NCBI RefSeq assembly: GCF_022489035.1
Contig: NZ_JAKVTV010000002.1
Location: 248,001 to 312,000, forward strand
Origin: Christiangramia lutea
GTDB taxonomy: Bacteria; Bacteroidota; Bacteroidia; Flavobacteriales; Flavobacteriaceae
Direction of reading: 5' to 3'
Length of the DNA: 64,000 bases
Made by a program: the position numbers and the translations under genes. The notes under the pieces were generated by a model. It made no database searches, was not told the origin of the DNA, and saw nothing but the letters and a program-made list of their open reading frames with translations. Below, in pieces: positions 55,604 to 62,659 of this stretch (position 1 is the first letter of the stretch; every line of letters begins with the position of its first letter).

Positions 55604-57118
55604 ATGGCGCTAGAAACATTTGGTATTGAAAAGAAGAAAGTAGACAAGAAATTATACGATTATCAGCAGAAGGACATTAATAAGATCTTTGGGGTAATAG
55701 ACGAGAACCCTGAGAACTATAATCTCCTTTATCAGCTGCCAACCGGTGGTGGTAAAACTGTGATTTTTTCTCAAATGACCAGGGAATATATTCAAAGGAC
55801 GAATAAAAAGGTCCTTATTCTCACTCATAGGATCGAACTCTGTAAACAAACCTCTAAAATGTTATCTGGGTTTGGTGTGCGTAATAAGATCATAAACAGC
55901 AAAGTAAAGGAATTGCCAGACCAGGATGATTACATGTGTTTCGTGGCGATGGTGGAAACGCTTAATAATCGTTTGAACGATGAAAAGCTGGAGATCCAGG
56001 ATATAGGTTTGGTGATCATTGATGAGGCACACTATAATTCTTTCAGAAAATTATTCAAGTTTTTTGAGAAATGTTTCATCCTTGGGGTTACCGCTACTCC
56101 GCTGAGTTCTAATATCAAGCTTCCCATGAAGGATAATTATAGAGAGCTTATTGTTGGAGACTCTATTAACTCCCTGATCGAAAAGGGCTTCCTGGCTAGA
56201 GCAAATATCTATAGTTATAACGTGGGGCTTACCAACCTTAAGGTTGGTATGAACGGGGATTACACAGTAAAATCTTCGGAAGAACTTTACTCTAACTATA
56301 GTATGCAGGAGAAACTTCTTACGGCATATTATGAAAGATCGAAAGGAAAGAAAACTTTGATCTTCAATAATGGTATCAATACTTCGGTTGAAGTTTATCA
56401 TACATTCAAAAATGCCGGTTTACCTATAAGGCATCTTGATAACACCACAAGCAAACAGGACCGGAAGGATATTCTTAAATGGTTCAAACATACACCAGAT
56501 GCAATTGTAACTTCGGTAAGTATTCTAACCACTGGATTTGATGAGCCTACGGTTGAGACCATCATTCTTAATCGTGCAACCAAATCGCTTACCCTGTATT
56601 TCCAGATGATAGGGCGTGGTTCCAGGGTACTGGAAGACAAAAGCGAATTCAACGTTATCGACCTTGGAAATAACATGGCAAGGTTTGGACACTGGAGTAC
56701 TCCTGTTGATTGGAAACAGATCTTTAGATCTCCAGATTTCTATTTCGAGAATCTGCTTAGTGATGAAGAGATCGAAAGGGAGTTTCAATATGAAATGCCA
56801 CCAGAGATCAGGGAACAATTTTCTAATTCCGAAAATGTTACTTTCGATGTAGAAGCAGCTTATGATGAAGTGATCAAAAAAGGACTTAAGTCGAAGACAG
56901 TGCTGGAATGGTCTATGGACCAGCATGTGAAAATGTGTGTGGAAAATAGTGAAGATGTATTTGATGCCCGAATACTTGCAAAGGAACTTAAGGATGATAT
57001 AGCTTCAAGAATAAAGCAATATTCCTACTGTATTAGTAAGAGTACTAAAAATTACAGAGACTGGCTTGAAGAAGATTATTCCCGTAGGTTAAGAATGCAG
57101 ATCAATAAGGAGTTTTAA
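55604..57118 (+). CDS. DEAH-box superfamily 2 helicase
   Basis: A 504-residue stand-alone SF2 helicase core. Motif I is PTGGGKT at 46-52, motif II is DEAH at 140-143, motif III is GVTATPL, and motif VI is QMIGRGSR in the second RecA-like domain. The layout is like type I restriction R subunit or RadD-type helicases, but no nuclease or methylase domain or partner is next to it. The start is set by the promoter at 55547. The last four bases overlap the convergent PBP1A stop. Confidence 0.88.
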   Translation: MALETFGIEKKKVDKKLYDYQQKDINKIFGVIDENPENYNLLYQLPTGGGKTVIFSQMTREYIQRTNKKVLILTHRIELCKQTSKMLSGFGVRNKIINSKVKELPDQDDYMCFVAMVETLNNRLNDEKLEIQDIGLVIIDEAHYNSFRKLFKFFEKCFILGVTATPLSSNIKLPMKDNYRELIVGDSINSLIEKGFLARANIYSYNVGLTNLKVGMNGDYTVKSSEELYSNYSMQEKLLTAYYERSKGKKTLIFNNGINTSVEVYHTFKNAGLPIRHLDNTTSKQDRKDILKWFKHTPDAIVTSVSILTTGFDEPTVETIILNRATKSLTLYFQMIGRGSRVLEDKSEFNVIDLGNNMARFGHWSTPVDWKQIFRSPDFYFENLLSDEEIEREFQYEMPPEIREQFSNSENVTFDVEAAYDEVIKKGLKSKTVLEWSMDQHVKMCVENSEDVFDARILAKELKDDIASRIKQYSYCISKSTKNYRDWLEEDYSRRLRMQINKEF

Positions 57119-59418
57119 TTATCCTTATCTTTTTTACCGAAAAGACGATTGAAAAAACCTTTTTTCTTTTTTTCCTTTTCGTCACCACGGTTTCTGTCAT
57201 TCTTATTTTTTCCTGAAAATAGCCTTTCAAAAAAATTATCCCTTTCCTGAGGAGGGCACTCCATAAGCTCTGCAAGTTCAGCCGAAAGAGGTTGAAATCT
57301 GGCGTTTGTGATCTTGTTGAATTCTGAATTCGCATTCATTTTTTGCATTAATCTTGCAAAAATTGGCAAGGCAGAATTAGCTCCCTGGCCAATAGCGGTA
57401 TTTCTGAAACCAATGCGGTGATCATCTGCCCCAACCCAGGAAACACAAACGAGATTAGGAGTAATACCTACGAACCATCCATCTTTATTGTCCTGTGTTG
57501 TGCCAGTCTTTCCAGCAATATCATTGTTCAGTCCATATCTATAGCGTAGCCGGGAAGCAGTACCTTCGTTCACTGTAGCCTGCATCATATTTAACATGAT
57601 CTTCCTTGTATCTTCGGAAAAAGCCCTTTTCTTAGAAACTACAGGTTTGAATTCAGCTAGTAGGTTTCCATTTCCATCCTCAATTTTAGTAATGTAATAG
57701 GGTTTAGAGTAGAGCCCATCATTAACGAAACTGGTATAGGCTGAAGTTAGCTCGCTTAAATTTAGAGAAGCTGTACCAAGTGCGATAGAGGGAACTTTAG
57801 GTAGATCAGATTCAATTCCCATTTCCCTGGCCTGGGTTATAACATTATCTATTCCGGTTTCCATCAGAACCTTTACCGCGATAGTATTCATAGAACGGCT
57901 TAGTGCCGTCTTTAGATTATAATTCATGTTAGGATCATCGCCTTCAGAAGAAGAATTGGATGGTGTCCATCCATCTTCATAGGTAACTTCTCTTACTGAG
58001 AAGTAGGAACATGGGTCAATTCCATTTTCCAGTGCTGCCGTATAGACAAAAGGTTTGAAGGTAGAGCCTACCTGTCTTTTACTTTGTGCAACATGGTCAT
58101 ACTTGAAAAACCTGAAATCTACACCTCCAACCCAGGCCTGTACACCTCCGTTTTCTGGATTCACCGCTAGTAATCCCGAATTCAGAAATTTTAAATAATG
58201 GGAAATACTATCGATGGTACTTACATTTTTCGTCTCCATCCCATCATAACTGAACAATTCTGTAGGATGTTTTTGTTCGAGCTTCTTTAGAATTTCGGCT
58301 TCGCTAAGGCCTTCCTTCTGAAGAGATTGATATCTTCCAGATCTTTTGATGGCGTCATCCAGTATTTGCTTATTTTTAATCCATGGAGCATAGTTGCCAT
58401 AGGATTTTTCATGCTGTTCCTGCAACTCTGCCATATGTTCCAGCATAGCTTCTTCGGCTAGACGCTGCATATCATAGTTAAGCGTAGTGTGTACAATGAG
58501 TCCGTCGCGGTAGATATTATATTTCTGCCCGTCTTTATTTCTAAGGGTGTCCAGCACTTTACTAACGTCCTTTCTTACCTGTTCTCTAAAATATGGGGCA
58601 ATTCCCTTATCATGACTATAACTTTTATAGTCCAGGATTAGAGGAAGTAATTTAGCCTCTTCGGCTTCTTCCATGCTTAGATAATCATACCTGGCCATTT
58701 GCATTAAAACAACATCTCTTCTTAGCCTGCTTCTTTCCGGGAAAATTCTTGGATTATAATAGTGGCTCGCTTTTAACATTCCAACTAAAACAGCAGCCTC
58801 CTCTAGGCTAAGGGCTGAAGTATGCTTATCGAAGAATTTCATGGAGGCACTTTCAATTCCGTAGGTATTGTCACTGAAAGGAACCGTGTTAAAGTAAAGC
58901 TCGATGATCTCATTTTTAGAGTAGATATCTTCCAGCCGTTTGGCGATAATCGCCTCCTGCATTTTATTGATCACGATTCCAAACATGCCAAAATCACGAC
59001 GTCCATAGATGTTTTTGGCGAGCTGTAGAGTTATAGTACTACCACCTCCGGCAGACTCATCCTGTAATAGAATAGATTTAAAAAAGACCCTCAAAAGGCT
59101 GCGGTTATCTATGCCATCATGTTCATAAAACCTAGCATCTTCAGTGGCTATTAAGGCTTCGATTAGATGTTGCGGAAATTGGTCAAAATCTATAGGTTGC
59201 CTGTCGAAAACATAAAATTTCCCAATGAGCTTTCCATTTGCCGCGAGTACCTGCGTAGCCTTATTTTGCTTTAACTCGGTAAGTTCTTTAGAACTCGGGA
59301 TCTTTCCCCACAGGCCAAAATAAATACTTCCAAAAAATAAGAAGAACAGGGCAATAAGACTAAGAAATATTATTAAAGCCCATTTAAGTTTGGGGTGCTT
59401 TTTTATTCTTTCTAACAT
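57115..59418 (-). CDS. Class A penicillin-binding protein 1A (transglycosylase/transpeptidase)
   Basis: Builds peptidoglycan: polymerises lipid II and crosslinks peptides. The 767-residue protein has a membrane helix at 13-36, a GT51 transglycosylase domain with catalytic E93 (ATEDARFYEHDG) and GGSTITLQLAKN at 125-136, and a transpeptidase domain with SxxK (STFKPFVY), SxN (SRSMN) and KTG (KTGTTQDNKDGWF). A TTG 10 codons upstream is open, but the ATG at 59418 gives the usual short cytoplasmic tail. The C-terminus is very basic (KNKNDRNRGDEKEKKKKG), as often in flavobacterial PBP1A. Confidence 0.94.
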   Translation of the reverse strand: MLERIKKHPKLKWALIIFLSLIALFFLFFGSIYFGLWGKIPSSKELTELKQNKATQVLAANGKLIGKFYVFDRQPIDFDQFPQHLIEALIATEDARFYEHDGIDNRSLLRVFFKSILLQDESAGGGSTITLQLAKNIYGRRDFGMFGIVINKMQEAIIAKRLEDIYSKNEIIELYFNTVPFSDNTYGIESASMKFFDKHTSALSLEEAAVLVGMLKASHYYNPRIFPERSRLRRDVVLMQMARYDYLSMEEAEEAKLLPLILDYKSYSHDKGIAPYFREQVRKDVSKVLDTLRNKDGQKYNIYRDGLIVHTTLNYDMQRLAEEAMLEHMAELQEQHEKSYGNYAPWIKNKQILDDAIKRSGRYQSLQKEGLSEAEILKKLEQKHPTELFSYDGMETKNVSTIDSISHYLKFLNSGLLAVNPENGGVQAWVGGVDFRFFKYDHVAQSKRQVGSTFKPFVYTAALENGIDPCSYFSVREVTYEDGWTPSNSSSEGDDPNMNYNLKTALSRSMNTIAVKVLMETGIDNVITQAREMGIESDLPKVPSIALGTASLNLSELTSAYTSFVNDGLYSKPYYITKIEDGNGNLLAEFKPVVSKKRAFSEDTRKIMLNMMQATVNEGTASRLRYRYGLNNDIAGKTGTTQDNKDGWFVGITPNLVCVSWVGADDHRIGFRNTAIGQGANSALPIFARLMQKMNANSEFNKITNARFQPLSAELAELMECPPQERDNFFERLFSGKNKNDRNRGDEKEKKKKGFFNRLFGKKDKDN

Positions 59419-59508
59419 TTGTTCATGATAAAGTTTGCAAATAAACAAATGTTTACCCCATGCTAACTGACTTTAAGCTTATTTTAATGCTTTTTTAACC
59501 AAAAATTA

Positions 59509-59536
59509 TAGCCGGTAAACTAGGGTTTACCGGCTA
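59509..59536 (-). terminator. Strong hairpin closing the small-ORF array
   Basis: TAGCCGGTAAAC (59509-59520) pairs perfectly with GTTTACCGGCTA (59525-59536) around a 4-base loop. On the minus strand it is followed by TATAATTTTTGG, so it should end transcription of the array before it reaches the PBP1A gene. Confidence 0.75.
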
Positions 59537-59637
59537 GGTTAAGAAACATTTCATATGGTAGTTAATTTTAGCAACCATAAGCTAAGTCCATAATAGGGGA
59601 GCAGTTTGCTGCCGTGATGAATTGATGATCGATGAAT

Positions 59638-59772
59638 TTAAGCATAAAAGCTTTTTTCATGCCATTTTAGGTAAACATCCGGACTTCGTAAGTTTAAAAA
59701 TGGTCTGCGATGAGTGACCCCGTTACCTTTCTGATTTTCGAAATCCTGGATGACGCTTTCTAAAGTTCTCAT
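59638..59772 (-). CDS. 44-residue small protein, array member D
   Basis: Reads from ATG 59772 to TAA 59638. The product begins MRTLESVIQD and ends KWHEKSFYA; it is not homologous to copies A-C beyond the M-x-T-L start. Its leader (ATCATCAAAATCATCAAT before the ATG) is the same as for copies A-C, at the same 138-base spacing from copy A. It is likely translated from the same transcript. There is no signal peptide, and the function is unknown. Confidence 0.55.
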   Translation of the reverse strand: MRTLESVIQDFENQKGNGVTHRRPFLNLRSPDVYLKWHEKSFYA

Positions 59773-59808
59773 GATTGATGATTTTGATGATTGATGAAAA
59801 ATTTAATT

Positions 59809-59910
59809 TTAAGCGAATCTTCTTCTATTGCTGATACTGTATGAGCTTGAATTAGCTTCAGTATTCATAAAAGATTTTCTGTTCTTGGTGTTTGATGATA
59901 AAGTTGTCAT
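59809..59910 (-). CDS. 33-residue small protein, array copy A
   Basis: Reads from ATG 59910 to TAA 59809. The product starts MTTLSSNTKNRKSFMNTEAN, has the patch YSISN at 24-28, and ends RRRFA. It is Ser/Asn-rich and cationic (six Lys/Arg, one Glu), without cysteine or hydrophobic segment. Residues 1-23 are identical in copies A, B and C, although three codons in this stretch differ synonymously between A and B. That pattern indicates the peptide is translated and selected. Confidence 0.65.
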   Translation of the reverse strand: MTTLSSNTKNRKSFMNTEANSSSYSISNRRRFA

Positions 59911-59946
59911 AATTGATGATTTTGATGATTGATAAAAAATTTAATT

Positions 59947-60048
59947 TTAAGCGAATCTTCTTCTACTGTTAATAATGTATGAGCTTGAATTAGCTTCAGT
60001 ATTCATAAATGATTTTCTGTTCTTGGTATTCGATGATAAAGTTGTCAT
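59947..60048 (-). CDS. 33-residue small protein, array copy B
   Basis: Reads from ATG 60048 to TAA 59947. It is the same as copy A in residues 1-23 and 29-33, but the patch at 24-28 is YIINS. Compared with copy C one codon of the first 23 differs (GCT/GCC, synonymous). The ORF length is exactly conserved while the spacers vary. Confidence 0.65.
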   Translation of the reverse strand: MTTLSSNTKNRKSFMNTEANSSSYIINSRRRFA

Positions 60049-60082
60049 AATTGATGATTTTGATGATTGATGAAATTTAATT

Positions 60083-60184
60083 TTAGACGAATCTTCTTCT
60101 GCTGTTAATATTGAATGAGCTTGAATTGGCTTCAGTATTCATAAATGATTTTCTGTTCTTGGTATTCGATGATAAAGTTGTCAT
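60083..60184 (-). CDS. 33-residue small protein, array copy C (first in transcript)
   Basis: Reads from ATG 60184 to TAA 60083, the copy nearest the promoter region. The patch at 24-28 is FNINS and the last residue is Val rather than Ala. Its stop codon and the leader of copy B are directly adjacent. No Shine-Dalgarno site is seen; an A/T-rich leader, as is common in this phylum, precedes each copy. Confidence 0.65.
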   Translation of the reverse strand: MTTLSSNTKNRKSFMNTEANSSSFNINSRRRFV

Positions 60185-60218
60185 AATTGATGATTTTGAT
60201 GATTGTTTCTATTTAAAA

Positions 60219-60243
60219 GACGACGAACAAGTAAATCCGTTAC
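60219..60243 (-). promoter_or_regulatory. ECF-like promoter candidate of the array
   Basis: On the minus strand GTAAC (60243-60239) and CGTC (60222-60219) are separated by 16 bases, resembling ECF sigma factor promoters (AAC at -35, CGTC at -10). No TAnnTTTG element is present in this stretch. A start near 60212 would leave a leader of about 28 bases before copy C. Confidence 0.35.
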
Positions 60244-60267
60244 AGTACTATGTAATAAAAGGTACTG
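60243..60267. promoter_or_regulatory. CAGTAC/GTACTG dyad upstream of the array
   Basis: CAGTAC (60243-60248) and GTACTG (60262-60267) form an inverted repeat with 13 bases between, next to the -35-like element. It could be a regulator site. Confidence 0.4.
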
Positions 60268-60355
60268 AATTAACATATTTTTAACTTTAAAGGTAATTAT
60301 CTGTGTGCCTGTAATTTGCTGGAAAGACCAGTAAATTCAAAGTATTGTTAATCTT

Positions 60356-60386
60356 TTTGTGTGACAGGGTCAATAATGTACATTTA
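60356..60386 (+). promoter_or_regulatory. Promoter of the SdiA-regulated-type gene
   Basis: TTTG at 60356-60359 and TACATTTA at 60379-60386 lie exactly 19 bases apart. The predicted start near 60391 is downstream of an open TTG/ATG at 60345, so the ATG at 60405 is used. Confidence 0.6.
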
Positions 60387-60404
60387 GTTTTCAAAATTCG
60401 ATTT

Positions 60405-61259
60405 ATGAATAAATGGGCTGCAATTATCATTATTGGGGTTCTTGTAGTTGCAGGAATTATATATGGTATTTATGAATCTACCGATTATGATTTTGAGGAT
60501 GCTGAAAAATCATACCGGATAGTCAACAAATGGGAGTTGCCCTTTGAACTTGAAGAGATTTCAGGAATTCACTGGATAGGGGACAACCAAATTGCCTGCA
60601 TACAGGATGAAGATGGAATTATTTTCATTTTTGATTTAAAGACTTCGAAGATCGTAGACCAGTTTGAATTTGGAGAATCAGGTGATTATGAAGCTTTGAC
60701 TTTTTTGAATGGAGAATACTGGGTTATAGAAAGCAATGGAAAATTAATAAATGTCAAGGATTGGAATAATGATTCGGGAGATACAGAACTAATACAGCTT
60801 GAATTTGAATATCGAAACAATATTGAAGGTTTAGCAGCCAGTCCCGAGGGAAATCTTTGGTTAGCGGTTAAAGATCGAAATCTGGATAATCGTGGTGATT
60901 TCAAAGGTATTTATGCGTTCGAACCTGAAACCCGTGATCTGGAAAGAGAGCCGGTTTTAAAGATCCAATATGATGATCCTGCTTTCGATGTTCTAAGAAT
61001 TAATAATCCCAGAAAACTAATACGTCCCTCTGGTCTTACCTTTCACCCAGTAACCAATGAAATTTATGTGCTGGATGCTGAATTTCAGAAATTTATTGTT
61101 ACAGATAGATCGGGTAAAATAAAGAGACTACATCTGCTGGATCCTGAGGAATTTTCGCAACCTGAAGGGATATGCTTTAGTCCGTCAGGAAGAATGTTCA
61201 TTTCGAATGAAGGCCTGGGCGGGAAGCCAAATATAATTGAGGTTGAAGAGTTGGAATGA
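60405..61259 (+). CDS. SdiA-regulated (YjiK-like) domain protein
   Basis: A 284-residue protein with an N-terminal membrane anchor (hydrophobic residues 4-22) and a beta-propeller-like exported domain. Segments such as EEISGIHWIGDNQIACIQDEDG, EALTFLNGEYWVIES, IEGLAASPEGNLWLAVKD and PEGICFSPSGRMFISNEG are the blades typical of the SdiA-regulated/esterase-like phytase family. The exact activity is unknown. Its stop directly abuts the stop of the convergent dipeptidase gene. Confidence 0.82.
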   Translation: MNKWAAIIIIGVLVVAGIIYGIYESTDYDFEDAEKSYRIVNKWELPFELEEISGIHWIGDNQIACIQDEDGIIFIFDLKTSKIVDQFEFGESGDYEALTFLNGEYWVIESNGKLINVKDWNNDSGDTELIQLEFEYRNNIEGLAASPEGNLWLAVKDRNLDNRGDFKGIYAFEPETRDLEREPVLKIQYDDPAFDVLRINNPRKLIRPSGLTFHPVTNEIYVLDAEFQKFIVTDRSGKIKRLHLLDPEEFSQPEGICFSPSGRMFISNEGLGGKPNIIEVEELE

Positions 61260-62546
61260 TCAGGACTTCTGAATACCATCTGCTATTTCCTGTACCTCGT
61301 CCATTACTCGTAAAAGATTCTCTCCCCAAAGCTTATATATTTCCTGCTCAGTATAACCTCTTTTAACCAGTTCGAAGGTGACGTTCAAAGTTTCAGATGC
61401 ATCCTGCCAGCCATCAATTCCACCGCCACCATCAAAATCGGAACTTATACCTACATGATCTATTCCTGTTTTCTTTACGAGATAATCAATATGATCTACG
61501 AAGTCTGTAACACCAACGGGTTCTATTTCTTTTTTTAGTTCTTCAATATCAGGTTTTGCTGCCATTTTTACCTTATCATAATTCTCATAATATAGATCTT
61601 CTTCTTGCTGGCTGAATTTATCAATGTCTTCCTTTTCAAGGATATTAAAGTTCATTTCCTTTGCTTTTTCCTTATAAACTCTATCGGTCAATGCTTCGAA
61701 TGCATTATGTTTTTCAGTATTAAGGTAGGCCGAAAAGGCAACTGTTTGAACCACACCACCATGTTTCTTAAATAATCCTAGCAATTCGTCATCAAGATTT
61801 CTACTATGGTTACATAACGCCCTGGCTGAAGAATGCGAGGCAATTAGGGGAGCCCTGGAATACTTGAACATTTCCTTGATCGCTTCTTTGCTAGGGTGAG
61901 ATACATCAATCATTATCCCGTATTTGTTCATTTCAACGATAGCTTCCTTCCCAAGTTCACTCAAGCCATTATGCAACCATTCATCATTTTCCTCACCGGT
62001 ATTGGAATCACAGAACTGGCTGTGACCATTATGAGAAAGTGACATATATCTGGCTCCACGATCATAGAATTCCTTGATTCTGCTTAGATCGGTTCCAATA
62101 GGGTATGCATTTTCCACACCTATCATCGCTACTTTCTTACCCTCAGAGACCAGTTTTCTAACTTCAGAAGAATTGGTCGCAAGGCCAATTTTATCTGGTG
62201 CGAGCTCACTGGTTAGCCTGTGAATGGCTTCAAATTTACTAATGGCGTTCTCGTATGCTTTTTTATATCCTTCAGCATTCAATTCGTCCTGACCAGTATA
62301 TACGATCAACCATGAAACATCAATCCCTCCTTTTTCCATTTTCGGAAGATTCACCTGGGTATCCAGGTTCATGGTGTAGTTCTTTTCCTCAGTGAAATTA
62401 TTAATATTAATATCGTTATGAGTATCTATAGTGATCGCTTCCTCATGAATTCTTCGGGCTTTTTCGATAAGTTCTTTATCTGAGGTTTGAGCAGAAAGAC
62501 CTAAAAGGCCGGTAAATAAAAATATAACGGCTAATTTCGAACGCAT
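61260..62546 (-). CDS. Membrane dipeptidase family (M19) protein, exported
   Basis: Zinc dipeptidase of the renal dipeptidase family, 428 residues. A signal peptide covers residues 1-20 (ending SAQ). Metal ligands are H43 and D45 (TIDTHNDI), E145 (GVENAYP), H217 (DVSHPS) and H238 (ASHSSAR). The conserved SSDFDGGGG lies near the C-terminus. It likely cleaves dipeptides in the periplasm. It is divergent from the RimK-type ligase gene across 113 bases. Confidence 0.92.
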   Translation of the reverse strand: MRSKLAVIFLFTGLLGLSAQTSDKELIEKARRIHEEAITIDTHNDININNFTEEKNYTMNLDTQVNLPKMEKGGIDVSWLIVYTGQDELNAEGYKKAYENAISKFEAIHRLTSELAPDKIGLATNSSEVRKLVSEGKKVAMIGVENAYPIGTDLSRIKEFYDRGARYMSLSHNGHSQFCDSNTGEENDEWLHNGLSELGKEAIVEMNKYGIMIDVSHPSKEAIKEMFKYSRAPLIASHSSARALCNHSRNLDDELLGLFKKHGGVVQTVAFSAYLNTEKHNAFEALTDRVYKEKAKEMNFNILEKEDIDKFSQQEEDLYYENYDKVKMAAKPDIEELKKEIEPVGVTDFVDHIDYLVKKTGIDHVGISSDFDGGGGIDGWQDASETLNVTFELVKRGYTEQEIYKLWGENLLRVMDEVQEIADGIQKS

Positions 62547-62632
62547 ATTCGGATAATTTTATATTAAGCTTTGAATTTAAGAATTAATATTAAGCTATAC
62601 TTAAAATCAGTCTTTCAGATTATTTTTTAGTC

Positions 62633-62640
62633 TACATTTG
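62633..62640 (+). promoter_or_regulatory. -7 promoter element of the RimK-type gene
   Basis: TACATTTG is a perfect TAnnTTTG, 19 bases before the ATG at 62660. No convincing -33 TTTG is at 19-base spacing. Confidence 0.4.
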
Positions 62641-62659
62641 ATGAAACATTTCAATTTGA

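Larger units (their letters stand above)
59770..60205 (-). repeat. Tandem repeat of leader plus small ORF
   Basis: Four start codons lie at 60184, 60048, 59910 and 59772, at steps of 136, 138 and 138 bases. Each is preceded by the same A/T-rich leader with ATCATCAAAATCATCAA. The first three units also carry the near-identical 102-base ORF. The unit-length differences (two bases) fall outside the ORF. This is most of the 986-base gap between PBP1A and the SdiA-regulated-type gene. Confidence 0.9.

Noticed and set aside
59568-59591. MDLAYGC seven-residue ORF
   Set aside because: Too short to support by itself; noted only as part of a possible degenerate fifth copy.
59770-60200. Plus-strand short ORFs in the repeats (start MILMID)
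   Set aside because: The frame is broken by a stop after eight codons in copy C, and the substitution pattern does not fit the plus-strand frame, while the minus-strand ORFs are intact in all copies.
59770-60205. CRISPR array
   Set aside because: The repeat unit is long (136-138 bp) and consists almost entirely of a conserved ORF and leader; there are no variable spacers of equal length and no cas genes.
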